A stretch of DNA of 64,000 nt from Paenibacillus lupini (GTDB lineage Bacteria > Bacillota > Bacilli > Paenibacillales > Paenibacillaceae): positions 744,001 to 808,000 of the forward strand of contig NZ_JAASRW010000002.1 in assembly GCF_011761355.1 (NCBI RefSeq), given 5' to 3'. Position 1 is the first letter of the stretch, and each line of letters begins with the position of its first letter. Under the pieces are notes generated by a model that was given only the letters and a program-made list of their open reading frames with translations, did not search any database and was not told the DNA's origin. Below, in pieces: positions 24,644-34,106 of the stretch. The position numbers and the translations under genes are program-made.

Positions 24644-26821
24644 ATGGGCATCATTGTTCAAGAAAATACGGGGCTATTTCACCTGCAGTCGGCTGGCATG
24701 AGTTATCTTATTCAAATTGTGGACGGCTATCCTGTTCATGTACATTGGGGAGACAAACTGAAGCACCGGGAATCCATGGCGGATTTATTCATTCACACTC
24801 CCGAGAAGGCCGGATTGGATCGCTTGCTTCAAGAATACCCTCAATACGGGAGCGGGGACTTTCGCAACCCGGCATATCAAGTAGAGCTTGAGGATGGAAC
24901 TCGAATTACAGAGTTAAAGTACGCAGGCTACAAGCTCATTAAGGGAAAGCCTTTATTAGCTGGACTTCCGGCCGTTTATGTAGAGAGTGAACCCGAAGCA
25001 GAGACATTGGAGCTGGAGCTGAGGGATGCTTATTCAGGTTTAAAAGTTGTCCTTATTTATACGATATTCGCAGATCGGAATGTCATCGTCCGATCTGCAC
25101 GCTTGAGCAATGAAGGGAGTAAGAAGCTTCGGCTTCTCCGTGCTCTAAGTGCAAGCGTGGATTTCGGTGGCAAAGGAGACTTGGAGATCGTCTATCTTTC
25201 CGGAGCCTGGGCTCGGGAAGGCAATATGACCCGTAGAGCGCTACATCAGGGCGAGACCCGAATTGATAGTAAGAGAGGCATGAGCAGCCATCAATTAAAC
25301 CCCTTTTCCGCGTTAGTCACTCCGGAAACGACAGAACATAATGGTGAAGCTTACGGCTTCAGCCTGGTATACAGCGGCGGATTTGAAGCAGTAGCGGAAG
25401 TGGATTCATTCGGCTCTACGCGAATGAGCATGGGAATAAACTCCTTTGATTTTTCATGGCTGCTAAATCCATATGAGAGCTTCCAAACGCCGGAAGTCGT
25501 TATGGTTTACTCCAAGCAAGGATTGGGAGAGATGTCGCGTACTTATCATCGTTTATACCGGACAAGGCTATGCCGAGGGAAATACCGGGATGAAGAACGG
25601 CCGGTTCTAGTCAATAACTGGGAGGCGACTTATTTTAATTTTAATGCCGATAAGTTGGTAGCAATAGCAGATGAGGGAGCAAAGCTAGGCATAGAGCTGT
25701 TCGTATTGGATGACGGCTGGTTTGGCAAGCGGGATTCCGATAATTCATCTCTTGGAGACTGGTATGAGGATCGCCGTAAGCTGCCGGAAGGACTTGCGGA
25801 TGTGGCAAAACGCATTAATAAGCTGGGTCTTCAATTTGGGCTTTGGTTCGAGCCGGAAATGATCTCACCGGACAGCGAGCTTTACCAAAAACATCCGGAC
25901 TGGTGTCTTCATGTTCCTGGGCGCAGGCGCAGCGAAGCAAGATGGCAGCTTGTGCTGGATTATACTCGAAAGGAAGTTCGAGATTACATTTACGACTCCC
26001 TTTCAGCGATCTTCTCCAGCGTGCCGGTCTCTTATGTGAAGTGGGACATGAACCGCGCTCTAACTGAAATAGGTTCCGCTTCACTGCCCTCTGAACGTCA
26101 ATCGGAGACGGCCCATCGCTATGTTTTAGGATTGTACGAGCTGTTGGAACGCATCACCACGGCATATCCAGATATTCTGTTTGAGAGCTGCTCAAGCGGA
26201 GGAGGCCGCTTCGATCCCGGAATGCTCTACTACATGCCTCAAACTTGGACTAGTGATAATACCGACGCGGTGGAACGGTTAAAGATACAATACGGTACCA
26301 GCCTTGTTTACCCTGTAAGCGCAATTGGAGCGCATGTATCAGCCGTTCCGAACCATCAAGTCGGACGGATAACGCCACTTGATTTTCGAGGGAACGTCGC
26401 TATGTCCGGAAACTTCGGATATGAGCTTGATCTAACTAAATTCAGCGATGAAGAAAAAGAGATGGTAAAAAACCAAGTCATATCCTACAAGCAGATTCGT
26501 GGATTAGTTCAGAAGGGCGACTTGTATCGCTTGAAGAGTCCGTTTGAAGGGAACGAATCGGCTTGGATGTTTGTATCCGAAGACAAAGAGGAAGCCGTCG
26601 TATACTATTTCCAAGTGATGGCCGTGCCGAACGCACCGCGAAAAACCTTGCGGCTAGATGGGCTTAACCCGGAACTTGAGTACGAAGTTTGGTCAGGTGA
26701 CCGTGGAGAAAAGTCTAGCTATGGGGGAGACAGGCTCATGCAGTTGGGACTTCATCTTGCTTATCAGCAGAAAGACTATGAAAGCGGATGGTTCAGACTT
26801 AAAGCAGTGAAGGCAGAGTAA
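24644..26821 (+). CDS. Alpha-galactosidase, GH36
   Basis: A 725-residue cytoplasmic GH36 alpha-galactosidase. An N-terminal beta-supersandwich is followed by a TIM barrel with LFVLDDGWFGKRDSDNSSLGDW, the nucleophile D468 in YVKWDMNR, and the acid/base D538 in WTSDNTDAVERL. The spacing of 70 residues between them fits the Geobacillus enzymes. The CSSGGGRFD loop is also present. The ATG at 24644 follows AGGAGG by 6 nt; an upstream ATG lacks a site. It would release galactose from raffinose-type sugars or from galactomannan oligosaccharides, which fits the mannanases nearby. Confidence 0.95.
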   Translation: MGIIVQENTGLFHLQSAGMSYLIQIVDGYPVHVHWGDKLKHRESMADLFIHTPEKAGLDRLLQEYPQYGSGDFRNPAYQVELEDGTRITELKYAGYKLIKGKPLLAGLPAVYVESEPEAETLELELRDAYSGLKVVLIYTIFADRNVIVRSARLSNEGSKKLRLLRALSASVDFGGKGDLEIVYLSGAWAREGNMTRRALHQGETRIDSKRGMSSHQLNPFSALVTPETTEHNGEAYGFSLVYSGGFEAVAEVDSFGSTRMSMGINSFDFSWLLNPYESFQTPEVVMVYSKQGLGEMSRTYHRLYRTRLCRGKYRDEERPVLVNNWEATYFNFNADKLVAIADEGAKLGIELFVLDDGWFGKRDSDNSSLGDWYEDRRKLPEGLADVAKRINKLGLQFGLWFEPEMISPDSELYQKHPDWCLHVPGRRRSEARWQLVLDYTRKEVRDYIYDSLSAIFSSVPVSYVKWDMNRALTEIGSASLPSERQSETAHRYVLGLYELLERITTAYPDILFESCSSGGGRFDPGMLYYMPQTWTSDNTDAVERLKIQYGTSLVYPVSAIGAHVSAVPNHQVGRITPLDFRGNVAMSGNFGYELDLTKFSDEEKEMVKNQVISYKQIRGLVQKGDLYRLKSPFEGNESAWMFVSEDKEEAVVYYFQVMAVPNAPRKTLRLDGLNPELEYEVWSGDRGEKSSYGGDRLMQLGLHLAYQQKDYESGWFRLKAVKAE

Positions 26822-26856
26822 AGCTGGGCTCCATGAAGAAACTATGAAATTGACTG

Positions 26857-26886
26857 ATGCCCCTTTTTTATGAAAAGGGGCATTTT
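26857..26886 (+). terminator. Terminator after the alpha-galactosidase gene
   Basis: An 11-bp stem (ATGCCCCTTTT/AAAAGGGGCAT) with short loop and T-rich tail, 35 bp after the stop. Confidence 0.8.
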
Positions 26887-26902
26887 GCGCGCAACGGATA
26901 AA

Positions 26903-26916
26903 TGAAAGCGCTTAGG
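26903..26916 (+). promoter_or_regulatory. Cre-like site at the histidine kinase ribosome binding site
   Basis: TGAAAGCGCTTAGG matches 12 of 14 positions of the CcpA site TGWAARCGYTWNCW and overlaps the AGGAGGG of the kinase gene. It is imperfect at the two last positions, so binding is uncertain. Confidence 0.4.
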
Positions 26917-26929
26917 AGGGTACAACAAC

Positions 26930-28711
26930 ATGTTTTTTATCCGAGTAATGAATGACATGAAAATGAAGAAGAAGCTGGCAATTACGTTCATTTCGGTAGC
27001 CGTTCTTCCCTTATTGCTATGCGGCATATTTCTGACAGGGAAGCTTAAGGAAATCGTCATTAAAGACACCTCCATGCAAGTTTCCGCCAATGTTGAGCGC
27101 GTCCAGAAGCGTACGGAAGAGCTGATTAGAGTACCGCTGGACATCTCATATCGGTTAACCAATGATAACCGGATGAAAAAGGTGGCCAGTCAACAGTATG
27201 ACAGCTACGTCGAAGTCATTAAGACATATCAGGAATATACGGATATTCGCGACTATCTTCAGCTGTACAAAGAAATATCCGGCATCCGTGTTTATGTCAC
27301 GAATCCAGGAGCGCTTAACAATTGGGAATTTATCCAGCCGGATGAGACGACAGCCAATCAATTTTGGTACCAGGAGGCTATTGCAGAGAAAGGACTTGCC
27401 GGATGGAACTTAATCACCGATGAACGAAAAGGTGCCGAGTATCTAAGTCTGATTCGCGCATTTTCACTGGACACTCTGGAGCCAAAAGGGGTTCTGGTCA
27501 TTAATGTAGACAAGCAGCAGTTAAGTTCAATTCTTGATCAGGAGTCATTCCCAACCCTGATCGTGGACAACCGTAATCGGATTATCGCATCCAATAAGGC
27601 TGACTTGTTCGGGAAAAATCTTTCTGAAATCCATGCCGACGAGACTATACTTTCCAGTCAGGAAGGAAGTTACAACACGTTGGTTAACGGTAAAGCGTCC
27701 AAAGTGGTAATCGCAAATCTGAATCCAGAAAACAGTTGGAATGGACTTCGCATCATTTCTATTTTTTCTATCTCAGAAATCACCCGGGATGCCAATCAAG
27801 TGATCCGCTTAGGTGTAATCGTGATTACGGCCAGCCTGATCTTTGCAGTCTTACTTATTTATGCTTCCGCTTCGCTATTATCCAGTAGGCTTTTACGCTT
27901 GAGCAAGCATATTTCCAAAGCGGGATCGGGTTCATTGGAGACGTTTATCCATATTGACGGAAAAGATGAAGTTGGGCTGCTGTCCAAGCAATTTAATGCG
28001 CTTGTCCGAAACGTCAAGCATTTGATTCAAGAGGTCAAAGAAACAGTCGATCAGAAAAACCTTATTGAGCAAAGACAAAACGAGATCAGGTTCAAGATGC
28101 TTGCGAGCCAGATTAATCCGCATTTTCTGTTCAATTCTCTGGAGTCGATCCGGATGGAGGCCCATATTCGCAAGCAGGATGATATTGCCGAGGCCGTATG
28201 GATGCTGAGCAAGCTGCTGCGCAGCAGTCTTGAGGCTGATAACCGCAAGATCTCGCTGCAAGAAGAACTTGAGCGGGTACGTTGTTATCTTGATATTCAG
28301 AAGTTCCGGTATGAGGACCGTTTGAATTACCGCTTGACCATTGATCCGGAACTGGAGGATATGCCGGTACCGCCGTTGATTATTCAGCCTTTGATAGAAA
28401 ATGCTATTGTTCACGGGTTGGATTACGATGCAGAAGGAGCTGTCATTGACTTGGAAGTGAAGAGAATTCCAGGGGGAGTACAAGTTAAAGTAATTGACAA
28501 CGGAGCGGGCTTCACGCCTGATCGGCTGGTTAAAGTACGGGAGGAGCTGACTGCATCCGTGCATGATCAGGAGGGACAACGAATCGGACTGCGTAATGTA
28601 AACGATCGGCTCGTCCTGCTGTATGGGCCATCCAGTGCCTTAAGTATTGAGAGCGAACCAGGGAACGGCGCTTGTATCACGTTTTTTATTCCCGGAGGTG
28701 AACTTAAATGA
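26930..28711 (+). CDS. YesM-like membrane sensor histidine kinase
   Basis: A 593-residue sensor kinase of the LytS/YesM class. One membrane span at about 18-38, an extracellular dCache-like sensor domain (about 40-295), a second span (about 300-325), a HAMP-type linker, then the His_kinase domain with phospho-acceptor H398 in QINPHFLFNSLES, the N-box in PPLIIQPLIENAIVHGL and G-boxes DNGAGF and GQRIGLRNVNDRL. AGGAGGG lies 10 nt before the ATG. Its stop overlaps the response regulator start by 4 bp. Such pairs sense extracellular sugars, often together with the ABC-transporter lipoprotein, and switch on the neighbouring importer. Confidence 0.93.
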   Translation: MFFIRVMNDMKMKKKLAITFISVAVLPLLLCGIFLTGKLKEIVIKDTSMQVSANVERVQKRTEELIRVPLDISYRLTNDNRMKKVASQQYDSYVEVIKTYQEYTDIRDYLQLYKEISGIRVYVTNPGALNNWEFIQPDETTANQFWYQEAIAEKGLAGWNLITDERKGAEYLSLIRAFSLDTLEPKGVLVINVDKQQLSSILDQESFPTLIVDNRNRIIASNKADLFGKNLSEIHADETILSSQEGSYNTLVNGKASKVVIANLNPENSWNGLRIISIFSISEITRDANQVIRLGVIVITASLIFAVLLIYASASLLSSRLLRLSKHISKAGSGSLETFIHIDGKDEVGLLSKQFNALVRNVKHLIQEVKETVDQKNLIEQRQNEIRFKMLASQINPHFLFNSLESIRMEAHIRKQDDIAEAVWMLSKLLRSSLEADNRKISLQEELERVRCYLDIQKFRYEDRLNYRLTIDPELEDMPVPPLIIQPLIENAIVHGLDYDAEGAVIDLEVKRIPGGVQVKVIDNGAGFTPDRLVKVREELTASVHDQEGQRIGLRNVNDRLVLLYGPSSALSIESEPGNGACITFFIPGGELK

Positions 28712-30258
28712 TAAAGGTCGTTATCGTAGACGATGAACCGAAGCTCAGGAATGGCCTTCAAACATTGATCCCATGGGAAAGCCTCGGCTTTACGGTTACG
28801 GCTGCCGCAACTAATGGGAAAGAGGCATTGAGCGTTATCGAGGAGGTAACTCCCGATGTCGTCATTGTCGATATCCGAATGCCCATTATGGATGGGCTGC
28901 AAATGATTCAGCACCTGACAGCCGCCGGCCGTCGTTTACATTTTATTATTCTCAGCGGATATGCCGATTTCGAGTATGCCAAACAAGCTATCAAATACGG
29001 AGTTGCCGGCTATATGGTTAAACCGGTGGACATCCGCGAAATGTCGGCAAGTTTACAACGGGTACGCGAGCAGATTGAAAAGGAGCGCCATCAGGCGGAG
29101 CTAAGTCAGACAGGCGGGGTAAACAGAGAAGCACACCTGCATAGCCTGCTGGTCCCTCAGGCAAAAATTGAAGACCCTGATAAATGGAGAAGCAAGGCTA
29201 AGGATGCGGATCTGTTGTGGAGCGGGTATGAAGTCGTCATTATCTCCCTGCGTATTTCCGATGCGGAGCGTTTCAATGCGTTAAATCAGCTTTCAGCTGG
29301 ACTTAAACCAATCATTGAGGGGCGAAATAAGGGGATTGTAACCGTCTTTCCTCCCTACACGGTCCTTCTCCTCAATGAGCCACTCCGCGGAAAACAACGG
29401 CGCGAGGAATTGTATAACGAGCTCAGAAGCGCTTCGGGCGGTCTTCGGTTCATCGCTGCAACAGGAGGAGTGGTGTCCGTTCCCGAAGAAATATGCAGCT
29501 CTTATCTAAATGCTCAGAAAGCGGTGAAGCAAGCCTTTTTTAGTGAGAAGGACCAGCTTCTTGGACCGAATTCTCCTGCTCTTCTCTCTTCGACGGAATC
29601 ATTGTGGATGATCGAAGATAACCCAGAACGATTGGAGGAGTTCATTTTCAAACTTTATTACAGTTTGGATATAGGCAACAAGGCTATGATCCTTCCACTG
29701 TTGAAAGAAGCCGCAGGTTATTTTCTGAGCCGGGGGCAAGAGGAGAAAACGGTCAAGGAATCATTCTTTTTTCTGTCTAATGCAGTAGTCCATAAGCTGA
29801 CTGCCGGATCCCGTATGGTATGGAAAGAAACGGGGGCAGTATCCCGTTTTTTAAACGGGATTTTCCAGCAGGAGTATCTGGAGGATCTTGTGGAGGAAAT
29901 GAACCGTTTCCTGCTTGCGTTTGCGGAAGACTCGGAATCTGGGGGTAAGGAGCAGGAATTTAAGATAATGATCGACTTTATTAATAGGCATTACTCAGAT
30001 AATCTGAGGCTTGAAACATTAGCCGGACTGCTCAATTACAGTGCCGCTTATTTGGGACAGTTGTTCAAGAACAAGACGGGGGAATATTTTAATACCTATC
30101 TGGACAAGGTTCGAATTCAAAAGGCTAAAGAGTTTCTAAGCCAGGGCATGAAGGTCTACGAAGTGGCTGAACGCGTTGGTTATGCGAACGTCAACTACTT
30201 TCACGGCAAATTCAAAAAATATGAAGGCCGATCACCATCGGATTATAAGAATCTATAA
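28708..30258 (+). CDS. YesN-like response regulator with AraC DNA-binding domain
   Basis: A 516-residue regulator. The receiver domain has acidic pocket D8-D9, phosphorylation site D55 (VVIVDIRMPIMDG) and the conserved Lys in YMVKPVD. A long helical linker domain (about 130-400) is typical of YesN-type proteins. The C-terminal AraC double helix-turn-helix (about 415-516) ends in NYFHGKFKKYEGRSPSDYKNL. It is coupled to the YesM-like kinase. The likely targets are the conserved promoter modules at 30249-30325 and 38160-38237, the first of which begins inside its own last codons. Confidence 0.93.
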   Translation: MIKVVIVDDEPKLRNGLQTLIPWESLGFTVTAAATNGKEALSVIEEVTPDVVIVDIRMPIMDGLQMIQHLTAAGRRLHFIILSGYADFEYAKQAIKYGVAGYMVKPVDIREMSASLQRVREQIEKERHQAELSQTGGVNREAHLHSLLVPQAKIEDPDKWRSKAKDADLLWSGYEVVIISLRISDAERFNALNQLSAGLKPIIEGRNKGIVTVFPPYTVLLLNEPLRGKQRREELYNELRSASGGLRFIAATGGVVSVPEEICSSYLNAQKAVKQAFFSEKDQLLGPNSPALLSSTESLWMIEDNPERLEEFIFKLYYSLDIGNKAMILPLLKEAAGYFLSRGQEEKTVKESFFFLSNAVVHKLTAGSRMVWKETGAVSRFLNGIFQQEYLEDLVEEMNRFLLAFAEDSESGGKEQEFKIMIDFINRHYSDNLRLETLAGLLNYSAAYLGQLFKNKTGEYFNTYLDKVRIQKAKEFLSQGMKVYEVAERVGYANVNYFHGKFKKYEGRSPSDYKNL

Positions 30259-30325
30259 TTTGTGGATGATTTTCTCCGAAATCCGTTGTATGTGCCTTCT
30301 CCTCCCACTGATTTAATATGGAATA
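30249..30325 (+). promoter_or_regulatory. Conserved promoter module A (sugar ABC transporter)
   Basis: This segment shares with 38160-38237 (minus strand) identical blocks GAATCTATAATTTG, ATGATTTTCTCCGAAAT and CCACTGATTTA in the same order and spacing. The last block runs into a -10 TAATAT (30314-30319), with a -35-like GTGCCT 16 bp upstream (30292-30297). The conserved blocks upstream of -35 contain two ATRATTT direct repeats 11 bp apart, the arrangement expected for an AraC-type dimer. It is probably the binding site of the adjacent YesN-like regulator (inference). Confidence 0.75.
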
Positions 30326-30343
30326 TAGGAGAGGGGAGAAGCG

Positions 30344-31300
30344 ATGAAAACACAAACGCTTACTGTAGAAAACGCATACAAAAAGTCGCCGAAAATTGCT
30401 TGGAAGGTATTTAAAAATCAGCAGTATCTATACTACATGTCTATTCCATTCGTTCTCTGGGTCTTTGTCTTTCAGTATCTGCCTCTATGGGGATGGACAA
30501 TGGCCTTCCAGAAATATCGGCCCGGAGTCGGTTTCTTTGAACAAAAATGGGTAGGGCTGGAACATTTCCGTGCTTTGTTCGGGGACGAGCATTTCTACCA
30601 AGTGCTGAGGAACACGCTGGCTATGAGCTTGATGGGCATGATTGCTGGATTTATTGTACCGGTCGTTTTTGCCCTGCTGCTCAATGAGGTCCGTGTTCAG
30701 TTTATGAAGCGATTCGTTCAAACCGTCTCTTATCTGCCGCATTTTGTTTCATGGGTAGTGGCTGCAGGTATTGTCACGAAAATGCTTTCAACAGACGGTG
30801 GTATCGTGAACGATCTGCTTATGGGCTTGCACATTATTGAAGAGCCGATTCAGTTTATGGCAAAAGGGAATTTATTCTGGGGAATTGTAACTAGTGCGGA
30901 TATTTGGAAGGAAACGGGATGGAGCGCCATTATTTATCTTGCTGCCATCGCTGGGATTGGTCCTGAGTTGTATGAGGCTGCACGAGTGGACGGCGCAAGC
31001 CGTATTCAGCAAATGTGGCATATTACATTGCCGGGTATCCGGCCGACAATAATCGTCCTTCTAATAATGTCCATCGGTCACCTGCTCGGCACTGGATTCG
31101 AGAAACAATTTCTGCTCGGGAATCATCTGGTCATCGATTACTCTGAGGTGCTTGATTTGTATGCGCTTAATTATGGCCTGGGGATGGGACGCTATTCCTT
31201 CGGAACAGCGATTAATATCTTCAATTCCGTGATCAGCTTGATCCTGTTGTTTGTTGCTAACGGAATATTTAAGCGCTTTACAAACGAGAGCATTATGTAA
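30344..31300 (+). CDS. Sugar ABC transporter permease (LplB/YteP family)
   Basis: A 318-residue permease with six membrane spans and the EAA loop YEAARVDGASRIQQMWHITLPGI (about residues 210-232), which contacts the ATPase. The long N-terminal cytoplasmic stretch and the FQYLPLWGWTMAFQKYRPG segment are typical of the LplB/YteP family, which works with large oligosaccharide-binding lipoproteins. GGAGAGGGGAG precedes the ATG. It is the first gene of permease-permease-binding protein. No ATPase gene is present; a shared MsmX-type ATPase encoded elsewhere is the usual arrangement. Confidence 0.93.
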   Translation: MKTQTLTVENAYKKSPKIAWKVFKNQQYLYYMSIPFVLWVFVFQYLPLWGWTMAFQKYRPGVGFFEQKWVGLEHFRALFGDEHFYQVLRNTLAMSLMGMIAGFIVPVVFALLLNEVRVQFMKRFVQTVSYLPHFVSWVVAAGIVTKMLSTDGGIVNDLLMGLHIIEEPIQFMAKGNLFWGIVTSADIWKETGWSAIIYLAAIAGIGPELYEAARVDGASRIQQMWHITLPGIRPTIIVLLIMSIGHLLGTGFEKQFLLGNHLVIDYSEVLDLYALNYGLGMGRYSFGTAINIFNSVISLILLFVANGIFKRFTNESIM

Positions 31301-31314
31301 GGAGGAAGGATGAC

Positions 31315-32211
31315 ATGGGGCTTAAGGCAAAATCTGCACAGGATTTACTTTTAGAAGTGTTTGTTTATGTTTTTATGGCTGGGGTAACTGTTCTAACGAT
31401 CTACCCCTTCTTAAATGTGCTGGCTATTTCTTTTAACGATTCGGTGGATACCATCAGAGGGGGAATCACGATTTGGCCGCGGGAAATCACGCTGCGAAAT
31501 TATGAATTGATATTCACCTTTGGAGGTTTGATCACAGGATTCAAGATCTCCGTTTTGCGGACTATTATTGGAACCATAGCAGGCTTAATCAGCGGTTCAA
31601 TGCTGGCTTTTACGCTATCGCGAAGTGAGTTTAAGGCAAGGAGATACATTTCCGCCTTCCTTGCTATTACGATGTATGTTTCCGGGGGATTGATTCCGGG
31701 ATTCATCCTGATTAAGGATCTGCATTTAATTAATACGTTTGCTGTCTACATTTTACCAGGCCTTGTAAGTGCGTTTAATGTCTTTGTAATAAGGTCTTTC
31801 ATTGACGGGCTGCCATTTGCGCTCCAAGAATCAGCTAAGTTAGACGGCGCCAACGACTTTACAATCTATTGGCGGGTTATACTTCCTCTCTGCAAACCGG
31901 CGTTAGCAACCGTAGCGCTCTTCCTGGCAGTAGGACAATGGAATTCTTGGTTCGATACTTATCTGTTTAATGGTTCCAACGAATCCTTAACAACCCTTCA
32001 ATACGAGTTAATGAAAATCTTGCAAAGCACGACTACCAGTGCAACGAATTCCCAGGATGCTGCCAATATGGCCCAGCGCTTGTCACAGGTTTCACCAGAA
32101 TCCGTGAAAATGGCCATTACGATCATTGTTACGGTGCCCATTCTTGTTGTATATCCTTTTCTGCAAAGATATTTTGTTAAAGGTATGACATTAGGTGCCG
32201 TAAAGAGTTAA
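31315..32211 (+). CDS. Sugar ABC transporter permease (YtcP/LplC family)
   Basis: A 298-residue six-span permease of the YtcP/LplC (CUT1) type. The EAA loop is QESAKLDGANDFTIYWRVILPLCKP (about residues 168-192), and the end QRYFVKGMTLGAVKS is highly typical of the family. A GGAGGA site precedes the ATG 14 bp after the first permease. It forms the transmembrane channel together with the upstream permease for import of an oligosaccharide delivered by the lipoprotein encoded next. Confidence 0.94.
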   Translation: MGLKAKSAQDLLLEVFVYVFMAGVTVLTIYPFLNVLAISFNDSVDTIRGGITIWPREITLRNYELIFTFGGLITGFKISVLRTIIGTIAGLISGSMLAFTLSRSEFKARRYISAFLAITMYVSGGLIPGFILIKDLHLINTFAVYILPGLVSAFNVFVIRSFIDGLPFALQESAKLDGANDFTIYWRVILPLCKPALATVALFLAVGQWNSWFDTYLFNGSNESLTTLQYELMKILQSTTTSATNSQDAANMAQRLSQVSPESVKMAITIIVTVPILVVYPFLQRYFVKGMTLGAVKS

Positions 32212-32290
32212 TTTTTCTCCGGTGTGTCCAGGCATTGCCTGTATTCATACAAACATATCTATTTTTATTATTAAGGGGAGGTTACGTTTC

Positions 32291-33994
32291 ATGGAGGTAA
32301 AAAAGAAAAGGACAATCGTTTCTTCCATTCTAGCGCTATCTTTAATGGCAACGCTTGTTGGGTGCAGTGGAAATGATAGTTCTTCCACGACTGAAGGAAC
32401 AAAAGCAGAAGGAAACTCAACGTCTGGGATGGAACCCATCACGCTTACTTATTTTTCGGAAGACCCTAGCACGAACTGGAATAACATGCAGGATGAAGTA
32501 GGTAAGATTATTACAGAAAAAACTGGTGTAACATTGGATGCTGAGTTTGCCGTTGGTGATCCGGTACAAAAAATTTCCCTGATTGCAGCAACGGGAGATT
32601 ATCCTGATTTGATCGCTGCAAAGGCGGATGTTGGTAAACTTGTCGAGGCTGGAGCTGTTCTCGATCTGACGGACTTGATTGACAAGTACGCACCAAACAT
32701 CAAAAAGATGCTGGGAGATAAACTTGTTCGGACAAAGTTCAGCCTGGACGATCAAGCCATCTATGCTATACCGACTTGGTCTTCGGTCGATGAGAAGAAA
32801 ATTAAAGCCGATGGAGGATTTGAACTCCAACATCGCGTCGTCAAGGAAGCGGGTTACCCTGAAATTCGTACGGTAAAAGATTTTGAGAAAGCCATTCAGG
32901 ATTATTTAACCAAGCATCCGACAGATGAAAATGGCAACAAAAATATCGGGTTTTCCCTGAATGCTGATGATTGGCATATGTACCAGGTAACCAACTCGGG
33001 CTTCCAGACGACCGGAGGACCAGATGACGGTGAATACTTCATCGATCAGAAGACTTACCAAGCGACTTATCATTTCCGCCGTCCGGAAGAAAAAGAATAC
33101 TTCCGTTGGCTGAATCACATGAACGACGTTGGCCTGCTCGATCCGGAAAGCTTCGTGCAGAAGACGGATCAGTTTAAGGCGAAAGTAGCTTCCGGCCGAA
33201 TTCTTGGTCTAGCCGATCCGGAATGGGATTATGGCGACGGACAAAACGCTCTTAAGACTGCGGGCAAATTCGATCAAACCTATGGTCATTATCCGGTTAC
33301 GTTGAGTAAGGAGTACAAGGATACCAGTTTCTGGCCTGCTGGCTTTGACGGAGGGTATGGGATTTCAATCTCTAGCAAGACTAAGGATCCAGTACGGGCT
33401 ATTAAGTTTCTCGATTATCTAGCTTCAGAAGAGGGACAAATCCTGAATAACTGGGGAATTGAAGGAGAGCATTATTCCTTAGAAAACGGGAAACGGACAA
33501 TTGCGCCGGAAATACAAGAACAGATGAACAAAGATGGCGCAGCGTTCCAAAAGAAATCGGGTGTTGGACTTTACTGGAATTTGATGGTACATTACGGCGA
33601 TGACATCAAGGATTCAACTGGAAATTATTTTACTCGCAATTACCCAGAGATGCTCACTGCGAATTATAGCGAACCAGAAAAAGAAGCTCTGAAAGCCTAT
33701 AATATTGACCATTGGAAAGACCTGTTCCCTAAAGAAGAAGAATTCCAACCGAGAGCATACGGAGCGGCATACACGATGTCCCTTCCAAATGACGACCCAG
33801 CTATTATCCTGGGGACTAAGATGAAGGATATTACGTGGAAGCGTATTCCTGAAGCGGTCATGTCCAAGCCAGAAGATTTTGACAAGATTTGGGATGCCTA
33901 TATGGCGGAGCTCGAGAAGGCAGGCGTTAAAGAAATGGAAGACTCTTATACGAAGCATATCCAAAACCGGATCAAGCTGTGGTCTTCCAAGTAA
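32291..33994 (+). CDS. Oligosaccharide-binding lipoprotein (LplA/YtcQ-like)
   Basis: A 567-residue extracellular solute-binding protein. The signal peptide ends in lipobox LVGC (Cys25), followed by a Ser/Thr-rich tether. A two-lobed binding fold (about 50-560) includes GYGISISSKTKDPVRAIKFLDYLASEEGQILNNWG, typical of large CUT1 binding proteins. Start ATG 32291 follows AGGGGAGG; the frame extends upstream without a proper site. It captures the oligosaccharide for the two permeases and may also contact the YesM-like sensor. Given the mannanases on both sides, manno-oligosaccharides are the most likely ligand (inference). Confidence 0.93.
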   Translation: MEVKKKRTIVSSILALSLMATLVGCSGNDSSSTTEGTKAEGNSTSGMEPITLTYFSEDPSTNWNNMQDEVGKIITEKTGVTLDAEFAVGDPVQKISLIAATGDYPDLIAAKADVGKLVEAGAVLDLTDLIDKYAPNIKKMLGDKLVRTKFSLDDQAIYAIPTWSSVDEKKIKADGGFELQHRVVKEAGYPEIRTVKDFEKAIQDYLTKHPTDENGNKNIGFSLNADDWHMYQVTNSGFQTTGGPDDGEYFIDQKTYQATYHFRRPEEKEYFRWLNHMNDVGLLDPESFVQKTDQFKAKVASGRILGLADPEWDYGDGQNALKTAGKFDQTYGHYPVTLSKEYKDTSFWPAGFDGGYGISISSKTKDPVRAIKFLDYLASEEGQILNNWGIEGEHYSLENGKRTIAPEIQEQMNKDGAAFQKKSGVGLYWNLMVHYGDDIKDSTGNYFTRNYPEMLTANYSEPEKEALKAYNIDHWKDLFPKEEEFQPRAYGAAYTMSLPNDDPAIILGTKMKDITWKRIPEAVMSKPEDFDKIWDAYMAELEKAGVKEMEDSYTKHIQNRIKLWSSK

Positions 33995-34016
33995 TTTAAT
34001 TTGTTTGAAAAGTTAA

Positions 34017-34062
34017 GGGCCGTTCTCCATCCCAGCGGAGGGGGAACGGCTCTTCTTTTTTA
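34017..34062 (+). terminator. Hairpin between the binding protein and GH26 genes
   Basis: GGGCCGTTC and GAACGGCTC arms with T-rich tail, placed between lipoprotein and intracellular GH26. It may attenuate expression of the last gene or separate the units. Confidence 0.7.
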
Positions 34063-34106
34063 TGCACTGCTTGATACCGAATCTATACCTAATGAGGAAG
34101 TGACCT